Assembly (NCBI GenBank): GCA_005239795.1 | Contig: SBBH01000108.1 | Location: forward strand, 1-12,598 | DNA from: Planctomycetales bacterium | Lineage (GTDB): Bacteria > Planctomycetota > SBBH01 | Direction of reading: 5' to 3' | Length of the DNA: 12,598 nt | Shown here: positions 1 to 6,318 of the stretch, one piece after another | Layout: the number at the start of each line of letters is the position of its first letter | Position numbering within the stretch: the stretch's first letter is position 1 | Program-made: the position numbers and the translations under genes | Notes under the pieces: generated by a model | Database searches by the model: none | Told to the model about the DNA's origin: nothing | Seen by the model: only the letters and a program-made list of their open reading frames with translations

Positions 1-231
1 CCTCCCAAGGTGCGTGAGACCCCCGTCCCCCTCAACACGGCGACCTACGAAGAACTTCTGACGGTCCCCGGGATGGCCCCGCAGATCGCCCGGAACATCC
101 TGGCTCAGCGCGTCTCCCGAGGTCCTTTCGCATCCCTGGAAGAGCTCGACACCGTCCCAGGGATCGGCCCGAAGACCCTCGAAAAGCTCAAACCTCATCT
201 CCAGACGGGCGGCGAAACCGCCGAAAAGTAG
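1..231 (+). CDS. ComEA-like helix-hairpin-helix DNA-binding protein, 5' end outside window
   Basis: The reading frame is open to the left edge, so the gene almost certainly starts upstream; a GTG at 10 is the first possible start inside the window. The visible part (about 76 residues) is two helix-hairpin-helix units: LNTATYEELLTVPGM then LEELDTVPGIGPKTLEKLKPHL. The first opens with the LNTA..EEL..(I/V)PG signature of ComEA proteins. In that family the C-terminal HhH pair binds double-stranded DNA without sequence specificity during competence uptake; many bacteria without competence also carry short secreted or periplasmic versions. The N-terminal membrane anchor that would show its location is not visible. 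The stop lies 7 bases before the next start, so it probably leads the diguanylate cyclase operon. Family certain, biological role inferred. Confidence 0.85.
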   Translation, partial: PPKVRETPVPLNTATYEELLTVPGMAPQIARNILAQRVSRGPFASLEELDTVPGIGPKTLEKLKPHLQTGGETAEK

Positions 232-238
232 AGGAGAG

Positions 239-1588
239 ATGGTCCCCCGCCACATTCTGTTGTGGCTCAAGTTCTGGATCCCCGAACGGGTTTTCGCGGT
301 CCTCTCGTCGCTTCCCCACGCGGCGCTCATGGCCTTGGGGTGCGGCGCGTGTGCCGTCGCTTTCCTGAGCCTGGCGGGACTTCACCTCAGCGCCGCCCCG
401 ACGTTCCTCTGCCTCGCGACGGGCGCGGCGACGGCGTTCTTGAGCTATCGCGACTTCCGCTGGCAAGGCCGGGCCGAAGCGCTCGCGGCCCAGGCCGGCG
501 CCAAATCGGACCTCGAACGGCATCTGGCAGCGCAAGCCCTGAGCTTGAAAAGCCAGGTCGAGATCCTGACGGCCATGCGTGAGGTGAGCCGCCTGACGGC
601 TGAGGAGGCGGAGCTAGACCGCCTCTCGCGCGCGGTCTTCCAGATCATGGCGGACCTGGTGGGCGCCGAAGAGATGACCCTTTTCCTCTACGACCGCGAC
701 CACCGGCGGTTCGCCCCCTACCTGCACCGCGTCGGCGAGCAGGTTCTCTCGTCCGGAGAGATCTCCCCCCGCACCCACGGCGAGCTTTTTGCACGCGGAC
801 GCGAGCTCACGCCGGTCTTCCTGCGAGAAGCCCAAGAGCAGATGCTCTATTTCACGGTTCCCTTGATCGCCGAGGGGGAGCCCTTGGGAGCCCTGCGGCT
901 GGGGTTTTCCCAGGAGGACGCTGCCGACTCCCCCCAGGAGTTCGAGCAGAAGGAATATGTCGTCAAGGATCTCGCCAAGCATATCGCGCTCGCGGTAAAG
1001 GCGCCGGTCCTGCGGGCCCGGGCGCTCACCGATGGCCTGACGGGGCTCTACACCAAGCGCCATTTCGAGGAGCGGCTCTCACACAACGTGGACGAGGCCG
1101 AGCGGTACGGCGCCCCCCTCTCGCTCATCCTCGTCGACATCGACCACTTCAAAAGGATCAACGACACGCACGGCCACCCCACGGGAGACATCGTCCTCAA
1201 GCGGATCGGCACCATTCTGCGGGAGTCGATCCGCGGAACAGACTCCGCCTACCGCTTCGGCGGCGAGGAGTTGGCGGTCCTGCTCCCCGGCTCCGACATC
1301 GACAAGGCCCACAAGGCGGCCGAGCGGATCCGAAAAAAAATCGAGAAGGAACCGTTCAAGAGCGCCGCCGGCGAACCGCTCCAGGTCACCGCGAGCTTGG
1401 GCGCCGCGACGCACGCCATGGGATTTGAGAAGGCCGACGCCATCGTCCGGACGGCCGACCAGGCCCTCTATCAGGCGAAGCGCGCCGGCCGCAACCGAAC
1501 CCATGCCGTGGGGCTTTCCCCCCCCTTGAAACGCGAAAAAACACTTGCCCCGGAAATCCAGACCGCCGATACAAGGGGCGAAGCATGA
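239..1588 (+). CDS. Membrane-anchored GAF-GGDEF diguanylate cyclase
   Basis: Predicted to make cyclic di-GMP from two GTP at the inner membrane. The 449 residues comprise two hydrophobic segments (about 25-50 and 52-70), a short helical linker (about 75-110), a GAF-like sensory domain (about 115-255) and a GGDEF domain (about 265-420). The domain opens with DGLTGLYTKRHFEE, and the LVDIDHFKRIND metal/nucleotide segment is present. The active-site signature is GGEEL (341-345), a catalytically competent variant. RGTD at 332-335, exactly five residues before it, is the RxxD inhibitory site that binds product c-di-GMP, so feedback inhibition is expected. The purine-rich GAGGAGAG directly abuts the ATG at 239, unusually tight for a ribosome site, so the start is probable but not certain. 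It overlaps the next gene by 4 bases (ATGA), implying translational coupling. The GAF ligand cannot be read from sequence. Confidence 0.93.
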   Translation: MVPRHILLWLKFWIPERVFAVLSSLPHAALMALGCGACAVAFLSLAGLHLSAAPTFLCLATGAATAFLSYRDFRWQGRAEALAAQAGAKSDLERHLAAQALSLKSQVEILTAMREVSRLTAEEAELDRLSRAVFQIMADLVGAEEMTLFLYDRDHRRFAPYLHRVGEQVLSSGEISPRTHGELFARGRELTPVFLREAQEQMLYFTVPLIAEGEPLGALRLGFSQEDAADSPQEFEQKEYVVKDLAKHIALAVKAPVLRARALTDGLTGLYTKRHFEERLSHNVDEAERYGAPLSLILVDIDHFKRINDTHGHPTGDIVLKRIGTILRESIRGTDSAYRFGGEELAVLLPGSDIDKAHKAAERIRKKIEKEPFKSAAGEPLQVTASLGAATHAMGFEKADAIVRTADQALYQAKRAGRNRTHAVGLSPPLKREKTLAPEIQTADTRGEA

Positions 1589-2616
1589 CGACCCGCGGCG
1601 TCCTCTGGGGTGTTCTCTTGGCCGCCGGCGCAGCGGGGTGCGTCACGCACGTCCCCCGTCCGGCGCACGACATTTCGACCGAACAGGCCGTCGCCCCCCT
1701 GCCGGTCCGTTTCAAAGGGACCGACATCACCACCGCCGCCGAGCGCCACACCGAGATCGACACGGGGCAGATCCGCCACTTCGACGTCTCGCCCGATGCC
1801 CAGCGGCTCCTCTTCGACGGGACGATCCACTACCCCCAGCCGAACCTCTACCTGAAGAGCGCCTACGGCCGGGGATTGACGCTGCGCACCGACGACGCCC
1901 AGTTCCAGTACATCACGCCGGCGTTCTCGCCGCGGGGGGACTTCATCGCCTACGCCTCCGACCGCTACGGCAATTTCGACATCTTCATCGCCCCCTCTGA
2001 CGAGAAGACTGAGCCGATCGCCCTGACGAATTCCCCCGTCGACGAGGCATATCCCTCGTGGTTTGAGCGCCTCGACGAAAACGGCAAGATCTGCGAGCGG
2101 AAGATCGCCTATTGCGCCGACGACCCGATGTCCGGGGAATGGGTGATTCGGATCGTCGACGTGATAAAATCCACCACGATGGAGGTGACGCGGGGCTTGA
2201 GGCCGGTCTGGTCCCCCGACGGACAGTGCCTGGCCTTCCAGCGGCCGCGCGGACGTGACGACCACTACTACAGCATCTGGGTCATCGATCTTGCGACCCA
2301 TCACGAGCGGGAGATCGTCTCCTCAAACGAATGGGCCGCGATCCAGCCCTCCTGGTCGAAGGACGGCCGCTACATCGCCTACGCCACGGTCTATAAGAGC
2401 CTGGCCGCCCAGAAAGAACACCGCGCCGACAAGGGGGACGACATCTGGATCACCGACAAGGACGGCCGCTACCGGATACAGCTCACCCAGGGCGAGGAGC
2501 CCGAATCGTGGCCCGTCTGGGGAAAGGACAACCGGATCTTCTTCTTGCGCGAGAGCGACGGGCGCCGGAACATCTGGTCTGTGCGCGCCAATATATTGGA
2601 CCACCTCGGGGAATAG
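1585..2616 (+). CDS. TolB-type beta-propeller (PD40) lipoprotein
   Basis: A 343-residue exported protein. The N-terminus MTTRGVLWGVLLAAGAAGC ends in a lipobox with Cys19 as the expected lipid-modified residue, so it is probably anchored to a membrane facing the periplasm. The rest carries repeated PD40/WD40-like blade motifs: FDVSPDAQRLLF, PAFSPRGDFIAYASDRYGNFDIF, PVWSPDGQCLAFQRP, PSWSKDGRYIAYAT and PVWGKDNRIFFLRESDG. These are the (P)xWSPDGxxIAF signatures of the TolB C-terminal propeller family. TolB propellers usually mediate protein-protein contacts at the envelope; the TolB N-terminal domain is absent here, and the next gene product may supply something equivalent. The start ATG overlaps the stop of the cyclase gene. 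A pairwise role with the following lipoprotein is inferred from position only. Confidence 0.88.
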   Translation: MTTRGVLWGVLLAAGAAGCVTHVPRPAHDISTEQAVAPLPVRFKGTDITTAAERHTEIDTGQIRHFDVSPDAQRLLFDGTIHYPQPNLYLKSAYGRGLTLRTDDAQFQYITPAFSPRGDFIAYASDRYGNFDIFIAPSDEKTEPIALTNSPVDEAYPSWFERLDENGKICERKIAYCADDPMSGEWVIRIVDVIKSTTMEVTRGLRPVWSPDGQCLAFQRPRGRDDHYYSIWVIDLATHHEREIVSSNEWAAIQPSWSKDGRYIAYATVYKSLAAQKEHRADKGDDIWITDKDGRYRIQLTQGEEPESWPVWGKDNRIFFLRESDGRRNIWSVRANILDHLGE

Positions 2617-2617
2617 C

Positions 2618-3409
2618 ATGAAGGGGCTGTGGGTGGGGATTCATAAATCCCAAACCCAAAATCCAAAATCCCAAGGAAATCCCAAACCCAAAATCCCAAA
2701 GGTGCTGGGGAAGTTTGTGCTGTTTGAGACTCTTCTCCTCGCGGCAGGATGCATTTCCACCCGCGACCTCTACGTCCTGGGACCCAATCCTGCCAATCCC
2801 TTTCCCGACATCAAGCGGGTGGTCGTCCTGCCGTTTTCGAATCTGACCGCGAGCCGCCTCGATCCGGTCGCTGTCGCGAACCTCTTCGCCTCCGAATGCG
2901 CGTCATTCCCCGGATTCGACGTCGTCTGGCCTACCGAGGCCCAGCACGTCATGGCGGCCAACGGTTGGACGATCGAGTCCCCTGAGGATGCCGTCCGTAT
3001 CGGCCGCGAGATGAAAGCCGACGGCGTCTTTTTCGGCCTGGTGACGGAGCACGACCCTTACGATCCTCCGACCGCCACGATCACCCTCTATCTTTTCGCG
3101 ACGAACCTTGTGCGCCCGACCGGGCGCGCGCAGATCTGGTCGATGTCCGACCGGGCCTCGCCGGCGCTCCTCCCGGGGAGCCGCGGCCATGACAAAGTCG
3201 CCGCCGCCGTCCAGCAGGTCTATTCAGCGCGCACGGTCTCAGTCGAAAAAAAACTCCGCGCCTGGGCCCGCCAGCGCGACCGCGAGGTCGACCTCGGCTG
3301 GGAGCATTTCAAGCGCGTGAACGACGAGTACATGAGGTTCTGCTCGAACATGCTCCTGCGCGAGCTCTGCGACCTGGCGGCGCCTCCCCCGGCACCAAAG
3401 CCCTTATAA
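2618..3409 (+). CDS. Lipoprotein with CsgG/TolB-N-like domain and repeat-derived N-terminal extension
   Basis: A 263-residue protein starting one base after the previous stop, with GGGGA about 7 bases upstream of ATG 2618 as ribosome site. Residues 10-28 are rich in K, Q, N, P and S and are encoded by a low-complexity repeat (see repeat feature). The lipoprotein signal begins only afterwards (LGKFVLFETLLLAAGC, lipobox Cys45), and GTG 2702 could be an alternative start giving a normal 17-residue signal. The mature part holds IKRVVVLPFSNLT, then ANLFASECASFPGFDVV and AVRIGREMKADGVFFGLVTE, the alternating strand/helix pattern of CsgG, TolB-N and related periplasmic lipoproteins that assemble at the outer membrane. 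The C-terminus is helical and charged and ends in a Pro-rich tail. No enzyme motif is seen. Fold assignment is by pattern and moderately sure; the role is unknown. Confidence 0.75.
   Translation: MKGLWVGIHKSQTQNPKSQGNPKPKIPKVLGKFVLFETLLLAAGCISTRDLYVLGPNPANPFPDIKRVVVLPFSNLTASRLDPVAVANLFASECASFPGFDVVWPTEAQHVMAANGWTIESPEDAVRIGREMKADGVFFGLVTEHDPYDPPTATITLYLFATNLVRPTGRAQIWSMSDRASPALLPGSRGHDKVAAAVQQVYSARTVSVEKKLRAWARQRDREVDLGWEHFKRVNDEYMRFCSNMLLRELCDLAAPPPAPKPL
2645..2700 (+). repeat. A/C-rich short-word direct repeat within lipoprotein N-terminus
   Basis: The 20-mer AAATCCCAAACCCAAAATCC occurs exactly at 2645-2664 and again at 2677-2696, 32 bases apart, with further AAATCCCAA words between and after. 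Base use is sharply different from the GC-rich flanks. In frame it encodes Lys-Ser-Gln-Thr-Gln-Asn-Pro-type residues between the start codon and the signal peptide of the lipoprotein gene. Confidence 0.9.
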
Positions 3410-3417
3410 CGGCATCT

Positions 3418-3972
3418 TTATTCTAAGTACTCCATCAACTGACGCAGCTCCTCTTTACGTGTTTCATATCGATTTATCGTGCGTGTGATACGATTTTTCA
3501 ACTTAGACACGTCTGATCGTAAATTTGTCAATGTGCTCTTCTTAGTGGCCCCAGCATCTAATAGTCTTTTGAGTTTTTGTGATTTCTCTTCCAATAATTG
3601 TGTGAGACGATCCACTTCTTTCTTATTGTAAGCTATGACCCTAGTAAGAATTTCGGTCTGAGTCAAAAGTACTCCTTTGCTATCGTAAATTTTGAACGTA
3701 CCCCAATCGATACTGAACTTACGCCAATCGATACTGGTATTGTGCACCAGAACAGCCCCGGCCCCCACCGTGTAATCTCGCGCCCGGTCGACTTTCAAGT
3801 TGTAGACCTTTATGGCGGCCCCCTCTTGGCGCCGGACTGCCGTCACCGTGCCGACAGAAAGCGGCATTCTGGGCATCTCCGGCTCCGCTGGCGATGCGCA
3901 CAGACAGGAAAATGGGAATGCGAGAGCCAACGCTCCCAAACCCCTGACAAGTTTTAAAGCTTCCGGTCCCAT
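3418..3972 (-). CDS. Exported protein with truncated polymorphic-toxin HINT stub and low-GC helical C-terminal domain
   Basis: 184 residues from ATG 3972, chosen because it begins a plausible signal peptide (KLVRGLGALALAFPFS, about 7-22); the frame stays open to 4095 but the extra 41 residues look non-coding. Residues 56-78 read VYNLKV...DYTVGAGAVLVHN, the closing motif of the HINT autoprotease domain that precedes toxin modules in Rhs/polymorphic toxins and ends in His-Asn. Only about the last 40 residues of HINT are present: the N-terminal nucleophile and the TxxH block are missing, so self-cleavage should not occur. After HN comes a duplicated SIDW(R/G)(K/T)F, then about 95 charged helical residues likely to form a coiled coil. 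The downstream half is about 38% GC (3481-3600), against about 63% around it. This looks like a transferred or relict toxin C-terminal module given a signal peptide; function unknown, no catalytic motif recognised. Confidence 0.7.
   Translation of the reverse strand: MGPEALKLVRGLGALALAFPFSCLCASPAEPEMPRMPLSVGTVTAVRRQEGAAIKVYNLKVDRARDYTVGAGAVLVHNTSIDWRKFSIDWGTFKIYDSKGVLLTQTEILTRVIAYNKKEVDRLTQLLEEKSQKLKRLLDAGATKKSTLTNLRSDVSKLKNRITRTINRYETRKEELRQLMEYLE
3703..3736. repeat. 21-bp-period tandem duplication
   Basis: CCAATCGATACTG occurs at 3703-3715 and 3724-3736, a period of exactly 21 bases. In the minus-strand gene this yields the consecutive heptapeptides SIDWRKF and SIDWGTF just after the HINT His-Asn end, where the composition changes from GC-rich to AT-rich. 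Confidence 0.85.
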
Positions 3973-4077
3973 CGCGCCACAGAGCTTAGCACTCTCGACC
4001 GGCAGAGCACAAGTCCAAAAATCTAATCGACGCTCGCGCCGTCCTGGTGCTCGCTTCTGCGTGGCTCTCCACCTTTC

Positions 4078-4105
4078 GCATGACAGATGACGCATGACAC
4101 ATGAC
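4078..4105. repeat. 14-bp tandem repeat of ATGAC words upstream of thyA
   Basis: GCATGACAGATGAC (4078-4091) is followed immediately by GCATGACACATGAC (4092-4105), one mismatch in 14. Each unit is itself two ATGAC words. It lies between the divergent HINT-stub gene and thyA, directly before the TATACT hexamer. It may be a short-word repeat tract or a binding site; nothing shows which. Confidence 0.8.
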
Positions 4106-4109
4106 GATC

Positions 4110-4115
4110 TATACT
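4110..4115 (+). promoter_or_regulatory. Candidate -10 element for thyA
   Basis: TATACT lies 10 bases upstream of the thyA ATG, and no Shine-Dalgarno sequence precedes that ATG (ccgcttctca). A -10 box here would give a transcript starting at or very near the start codon. No convincing -35 is present at 16-18 bases; ATGACA words of the neighbouring repeat lie at 10 and 24 bases. Tentative. Confidence 0.4.
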
Positions 4116-4125
4116 CCGCTTCTCA

Positions 4126-4968
4126 ATGAAGGAATACCTCGATCTTGTGCGCCTGGTCTTGGGCGAGGGGCGCCGGAAACCCTCGCGCACCGGCGTCGAC
4201 ACGATCTCCTATTTTGGAGCCCATTACCGCGTGGACCTCGCGAAGGGGTATCCGCTCCTCACCACCAAGGAAATCCTCTGGAAGTCGATGCTCCGAGAGC
4301 TCCTGTGGTACCTCTCGGGCGAAGACCACATCCGCAACCTCCGCCGGCACACGAAGATCTGGGACGCCTGGGCCGACGCCGACGGAAATCTCGAGACCGC
4401 CTACGGCCATTACTGGAGGCATTTCCCCAGCGCCCAGCGCGACAAGGGGACGGGGGAGTGGCGCGTCCAGGAAATCGACCAGATCCAATATGTCCTCGAC
4501 AAGTTGAAGACGGAACCCACGAGCCGCCGGCTGGTGGTGACCGCCTGGGAGCCGGGGAACGCCACGGCGAGCAAGCTCCCCCCCTGCCACTACACCTTCG
4601 CCTTCGACGTGCGCGACGGACGGCTGAACTGCCACCTGACCCAGCGCTCCGGGGACCTGGCGCTCGGGATCCCCTTTAACCTCGCCTGTTACGCCACGCT
4701 CACGCAAATGATCGCCCAGGAGGCGAACCTGGCCGTCGGCTACTTCAGCCACACGATCGTCGACGCCCATATCTACACCGCCAAGGAGGACGGCTCGATG
4801 ACGGAGTACGACCATATTCCGGGGCTTTTGGAACAGCTGAAGCGCGCGCCCAAACCCCTGCCGCGCCTAACGATCGCCAAGAAGCCTTTTTGGGAGCTTT
4901 CGTTCGAGGATTTTTCGATCACCGGCTACGATCCGCACCCGAAGATCCCGTTCAAGGTTGCTGTATGA
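4126..4968 (+). CDS. thyA: Thymidylate synthase ThyA
   Basis: Converts dUMP to dTMP with methylene-tetrahydrofolate as donor and reductant, producing dihydrofolate in the cytoplasm. The 280 residues follow the family throughout: early RTGVDTISYFG, PLLTTKEILWKSMLRELLWYLSG, the WDAWAD...YGHYWR segment, the catalytic LPPCHYTF with Cys154, and NCHLTQRSGDLALGIPFNLACYATL, the dUMP-binding region (Escherichia coli has RSCD where this has RSGD). DAHIYT and the C-terminal GYDPHPKIPFKVAV close the fold. Length fits the usual 264-280. Its product dihydrofolate is recycled by the DHFR encoded at 5398, so the two genes form a natural pair, here interrupted by an inserted small gene. The stop overlaps the ATG of that gene by 4 bases. 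Confidence 0.97.
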   Translation: MKEYLDLVRLVLGEGRRKPSRTGVDTISYFGAHYRVDLAKGYPLLTTKEILWKSMLRELLWYLSGEDHIRNLRRHTKIWDAWADADGNLETAYGHYWRHFPSAQRDKGTGEWRVQEIDQIQYVLDKLKTEPTSRRLVVTAWEPGNATASKLPPCHYTFAFDVRDGRLNCHLTQRSGDLALGIPFNLACYATLTQMIAQEANLAVGYFSHTIVDAHIYTAKEDGSMTEYDHIPGLLEQLKRAPKPLPRLTIAKKPFWELSFEDFSITGYDPHPKIPFKVAV

Positions 4969-5363
4969 GTGAAACAAACACCAAACGGCAAACGGCAAAC
5001 ATCAAGGAACAAAGACATCCTTTCGACTTAGAAGACCGAACGCTGATCTTCGCTAAAAGCGTTTTAAAATTGGTCAAAAAATTACCCGCCAACATCATCA
5101 ACCGGGAGCTCGTTCGCCAACTCGTTAGATCCGCCGGCTCTGTCGGAGCCAATTACCGCGAAGCAAATGATCCTCTAGGCCCCAAAGATTTCCAACATCG
5201 CATACGCATTACGTTGCGGGAAGCCAAGGAAAGCGTCTATTGGCTTGAACTGATCCTCGAGGAAAACGTCCACTTTGCCTCCGAAATATGCGAACTTCAC
5301 CTTGAAGCGGATGAGCCAAGGAAAATATTTTCTTCAATAGCCCGACGAGCCTACGGGGTTTGA
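4965..5363 (+). CDS. Four-helix-bundle protein of the S23/IVS (PF05635-type) family
   Basis: 132 residues. The core carries the family marks RELVRQLVRSAGSVGANYREAN (about 48-68), DFQHRIRITLREAKESVYWLELI (about 75-97) and a final EPRKIFSSIARR helix. This family, first found inside 23S rRNA intervening sequences, folds as a four-helix bundle that assembles into a pentamer; its cellular function is not established. The first 17 residues (SETNTKRQTANIKEQR) are encoded by the left repeat arm and differ from the core in composition. Its ATG overlaps the thyA stop (ATGA), so it is translated by coupling. GC is about 38% over 5041-5100, far below thyA and folA. Flanking imperfect inverted repeats and the foreign composition suggest it was inserted between the thymidylate-cycle genes. 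Confidence 0.9.
   Translation: MSETNTKRQTANIKEQRHPFDLEDRTLIFAKSVLKLVKKLPANIINRELVRQLVRSAGSVGANYREANDPLGPKDFQHRIRITLREAKESVYWLELILEENVHFASEICELHLEADEPRKIFSSIARRAYGV
4971..5005 (+). repeat. Left arm of imperfect inverted repeat flanking four-helix-bundle gene
   Basis: The arm is built from CAAAC words: gaaac, AAACACCAAA, two copies of CGGCAAA and then CAAACATCA. The reverse complement of 5361-5390 contains the same order (gaaacatc, AAACACCAAA, CAAACATCA), with one ATC extra near the start and one GGCAAAC unit fewer. The arm lies inside the coding sequence and encodes the KRQTAN residues. Confidence 0.75.
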
Positions 5364-5390
5364 TGTTTGTCTTTTGGTGTTTGATGTTTC
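5361..5390 (-). repeat. Right arm of imperfect inverted repeat flanking four-helix-bundle gene
   Basis: Read on the minus strand this shares a 10-base run (AAACACCAAA) and a 9-base run (CAAACATCA) with 4971-5005, in the same order and similar spacing. It starts with the stop codon of the four-helix-bundle gene and ends 7 bases before the folA ATG, where a ribosome binding site would be expected but none is seen. Confidence 0.75.
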
Positions 5391-5397
5391 CAACACC

Positions 5398-5880
5398 ATG
5401 AAGGTCTTCATTATCGCCGCCGTCGCCAAGAACGGCGTCATTGGTCGCGCCGGCAAGCTCCCCTGGCATCTGCCGGAAGACTTGAAACGCTTCAAACAAC
5501 TCACCACAGGACACGCCGTCGTCATGGGCCGGAAAACCTGGGAATCGATCGGCAAGCCCCTCCCCGGAAGGCGCAACATCGTCCTGACGCGCCACGCCGA
5601 CTATCCCCTTCCTTCCGGCGTGGCGAGGTATGCCAGTCTCGATGCCGCTGTCGCCGCCTGCCGCGCGGCGGGCGAGAAGACAGTTTTCGTCATCGGCGGC
5701 GCGCAGGTCTACAGCGAGGCATTTCCATACGCCGACGGCATGTACCTAACACAAATCGAGCAGGACGCCGAAGGAGATGTCCAGTTTCCCACTTGGAATC
5801 CCAGAGAGTGGTTAGAGGTCAGTCGCAAAAAAGAGAAAGGAATGACGTTCGTGGAATATGGCCGAAGGAGAAAAAGTTGA
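5398..5880 (+). CDS. folA: Dihydrofolate reductase FolA
   Basis: Reduces dihydrofolate to tetrahydrofolate with NADPH, regenerating the cofactor consumed by ThyA. 160 residues, the usual bacterial length. Markers: VAKNGVIGRAGKLPWHLPEDLKRF with Trp23 and the acidic substrate-binding Asp28 (equivalent to Asp27 of the E. coli enzyme), VVMGRKTWESIG (41-52) and PGRRNIVLTR for NADPH phosphate and folate contacts, VFVIGGAQVYSEAF with the GG dinucleotide motif, and YLTQIEQDAEGDVQFP near the end. ATG 5398 begins the conserved first strand (MKVFIIAAVAKNGVIG). No Shine-Dalgarno precedes it because the right repeat arm occupies that place, so translation may depend on coupling or on a leaderless message. 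It ends 43 bases from the degraded MASE1 gene, which runs toward it. Confidence 0.97.
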   Translation: MKVFIIAAVAKNGVIGRAGKLPWHLPEDLKRFKQLTTGHAVVMGRKTWESIGKPLPGRRNIVLTRHADYPLPSGVARYASLDAAVAACRAAGEKTVFVIGGAQVYSEAFPYADGMYLTQIEQDAEGDVQFPTWNPREWLEVSRKKEKGMTFVEYGRRRKS

Positions 5881-5923
5881 CGCTCATGAAACGTACTTTT
5901 ACACGATTTTTACCAGAGAACAT

Positions 5924-6318
5924 TCACAGAAACTTGAAGATGTTGATCTCCGCCTCGATCCAACCTGGCCAGGCGGCGAAGCGGCGCACCAGAAAGGCTC
6001 CCGCCAATGCCTGAAGCGCCGCCCCGACGCCAATACTGGCAGCCAAGCAGACAGGGGTGAAAAGGGACGTTGCATTCTCCGCTCGAATGGCGGTCATGAT
6101 GTCGACAGAGAAAGAGCCCAACACGATGCCAGGCCAGGCCCGAATCCCAAGAGAAGGATGCCCGCCAGCGCAATTCCCGAGGGAGGCCAGATAGGACTCG
6201 CGTAACCGGGCGGAGTCGCCAGGAGCAATCCCAGATGCCCTGTCACGCAATAGGCCGCGGCGAGCCCAAAGATCTTCCACAGCTGAACCATCCAGGGGGC
6301 GAAAGGTCGTCGCATCAT
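5924..6318 (-). pseudogene. Frameshifted, truncated MASE1 membrane-sensor gene
   Basis: Read from ATG 6318, the frame gives WKIFGLAAAYCVTGHLGLLL then PPGYASPIWPPSGIALAGILLLG, the opening of the MASE1 integral membrane sensor domain. It then runs into unrelated residues. From about 6145 the domain continues in another frame: IRAWPGIVLGSF, SLFTPVCLAASIGVGAALQALAGAFLVRRF, WIEAEINIFKFL, ending at a stop at 5924-5926. Restoring one base near 6146-6148 (gg-att in the sense strand) would join them. MASE1 domains have about 300 residues and precede histidine kinase, GGDEF or EAL output; here only about 130 residues remain and no output domain exists before folA. Its ATG overlaps the response-regulator stop (ATGA), so it was once the sensor partner of that regulator. 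A sequencing error could explain the frameshift but not the truncation. Confidence 0.8.

Noticed and set aside
3418..3972. Functional intein
   Set aside because: Only the closing HINT motif is present; the N-terminal nucleophile and TxxH block are missing, and the flanks are not extein halves of one protein.
3973..4095. 41-residue N-terminal extension of the HINT-stub gene
   Set aside because: Arg/Cys/Trp-rich, no domain, and it would bury the signal peptide; ATG 3972 starts it properly.
5793..6205. Plus-strand frames after folA
   Set aside because: They overlap the recognisable MASE1 sequence on the other strand and are basic, low-information shadows.
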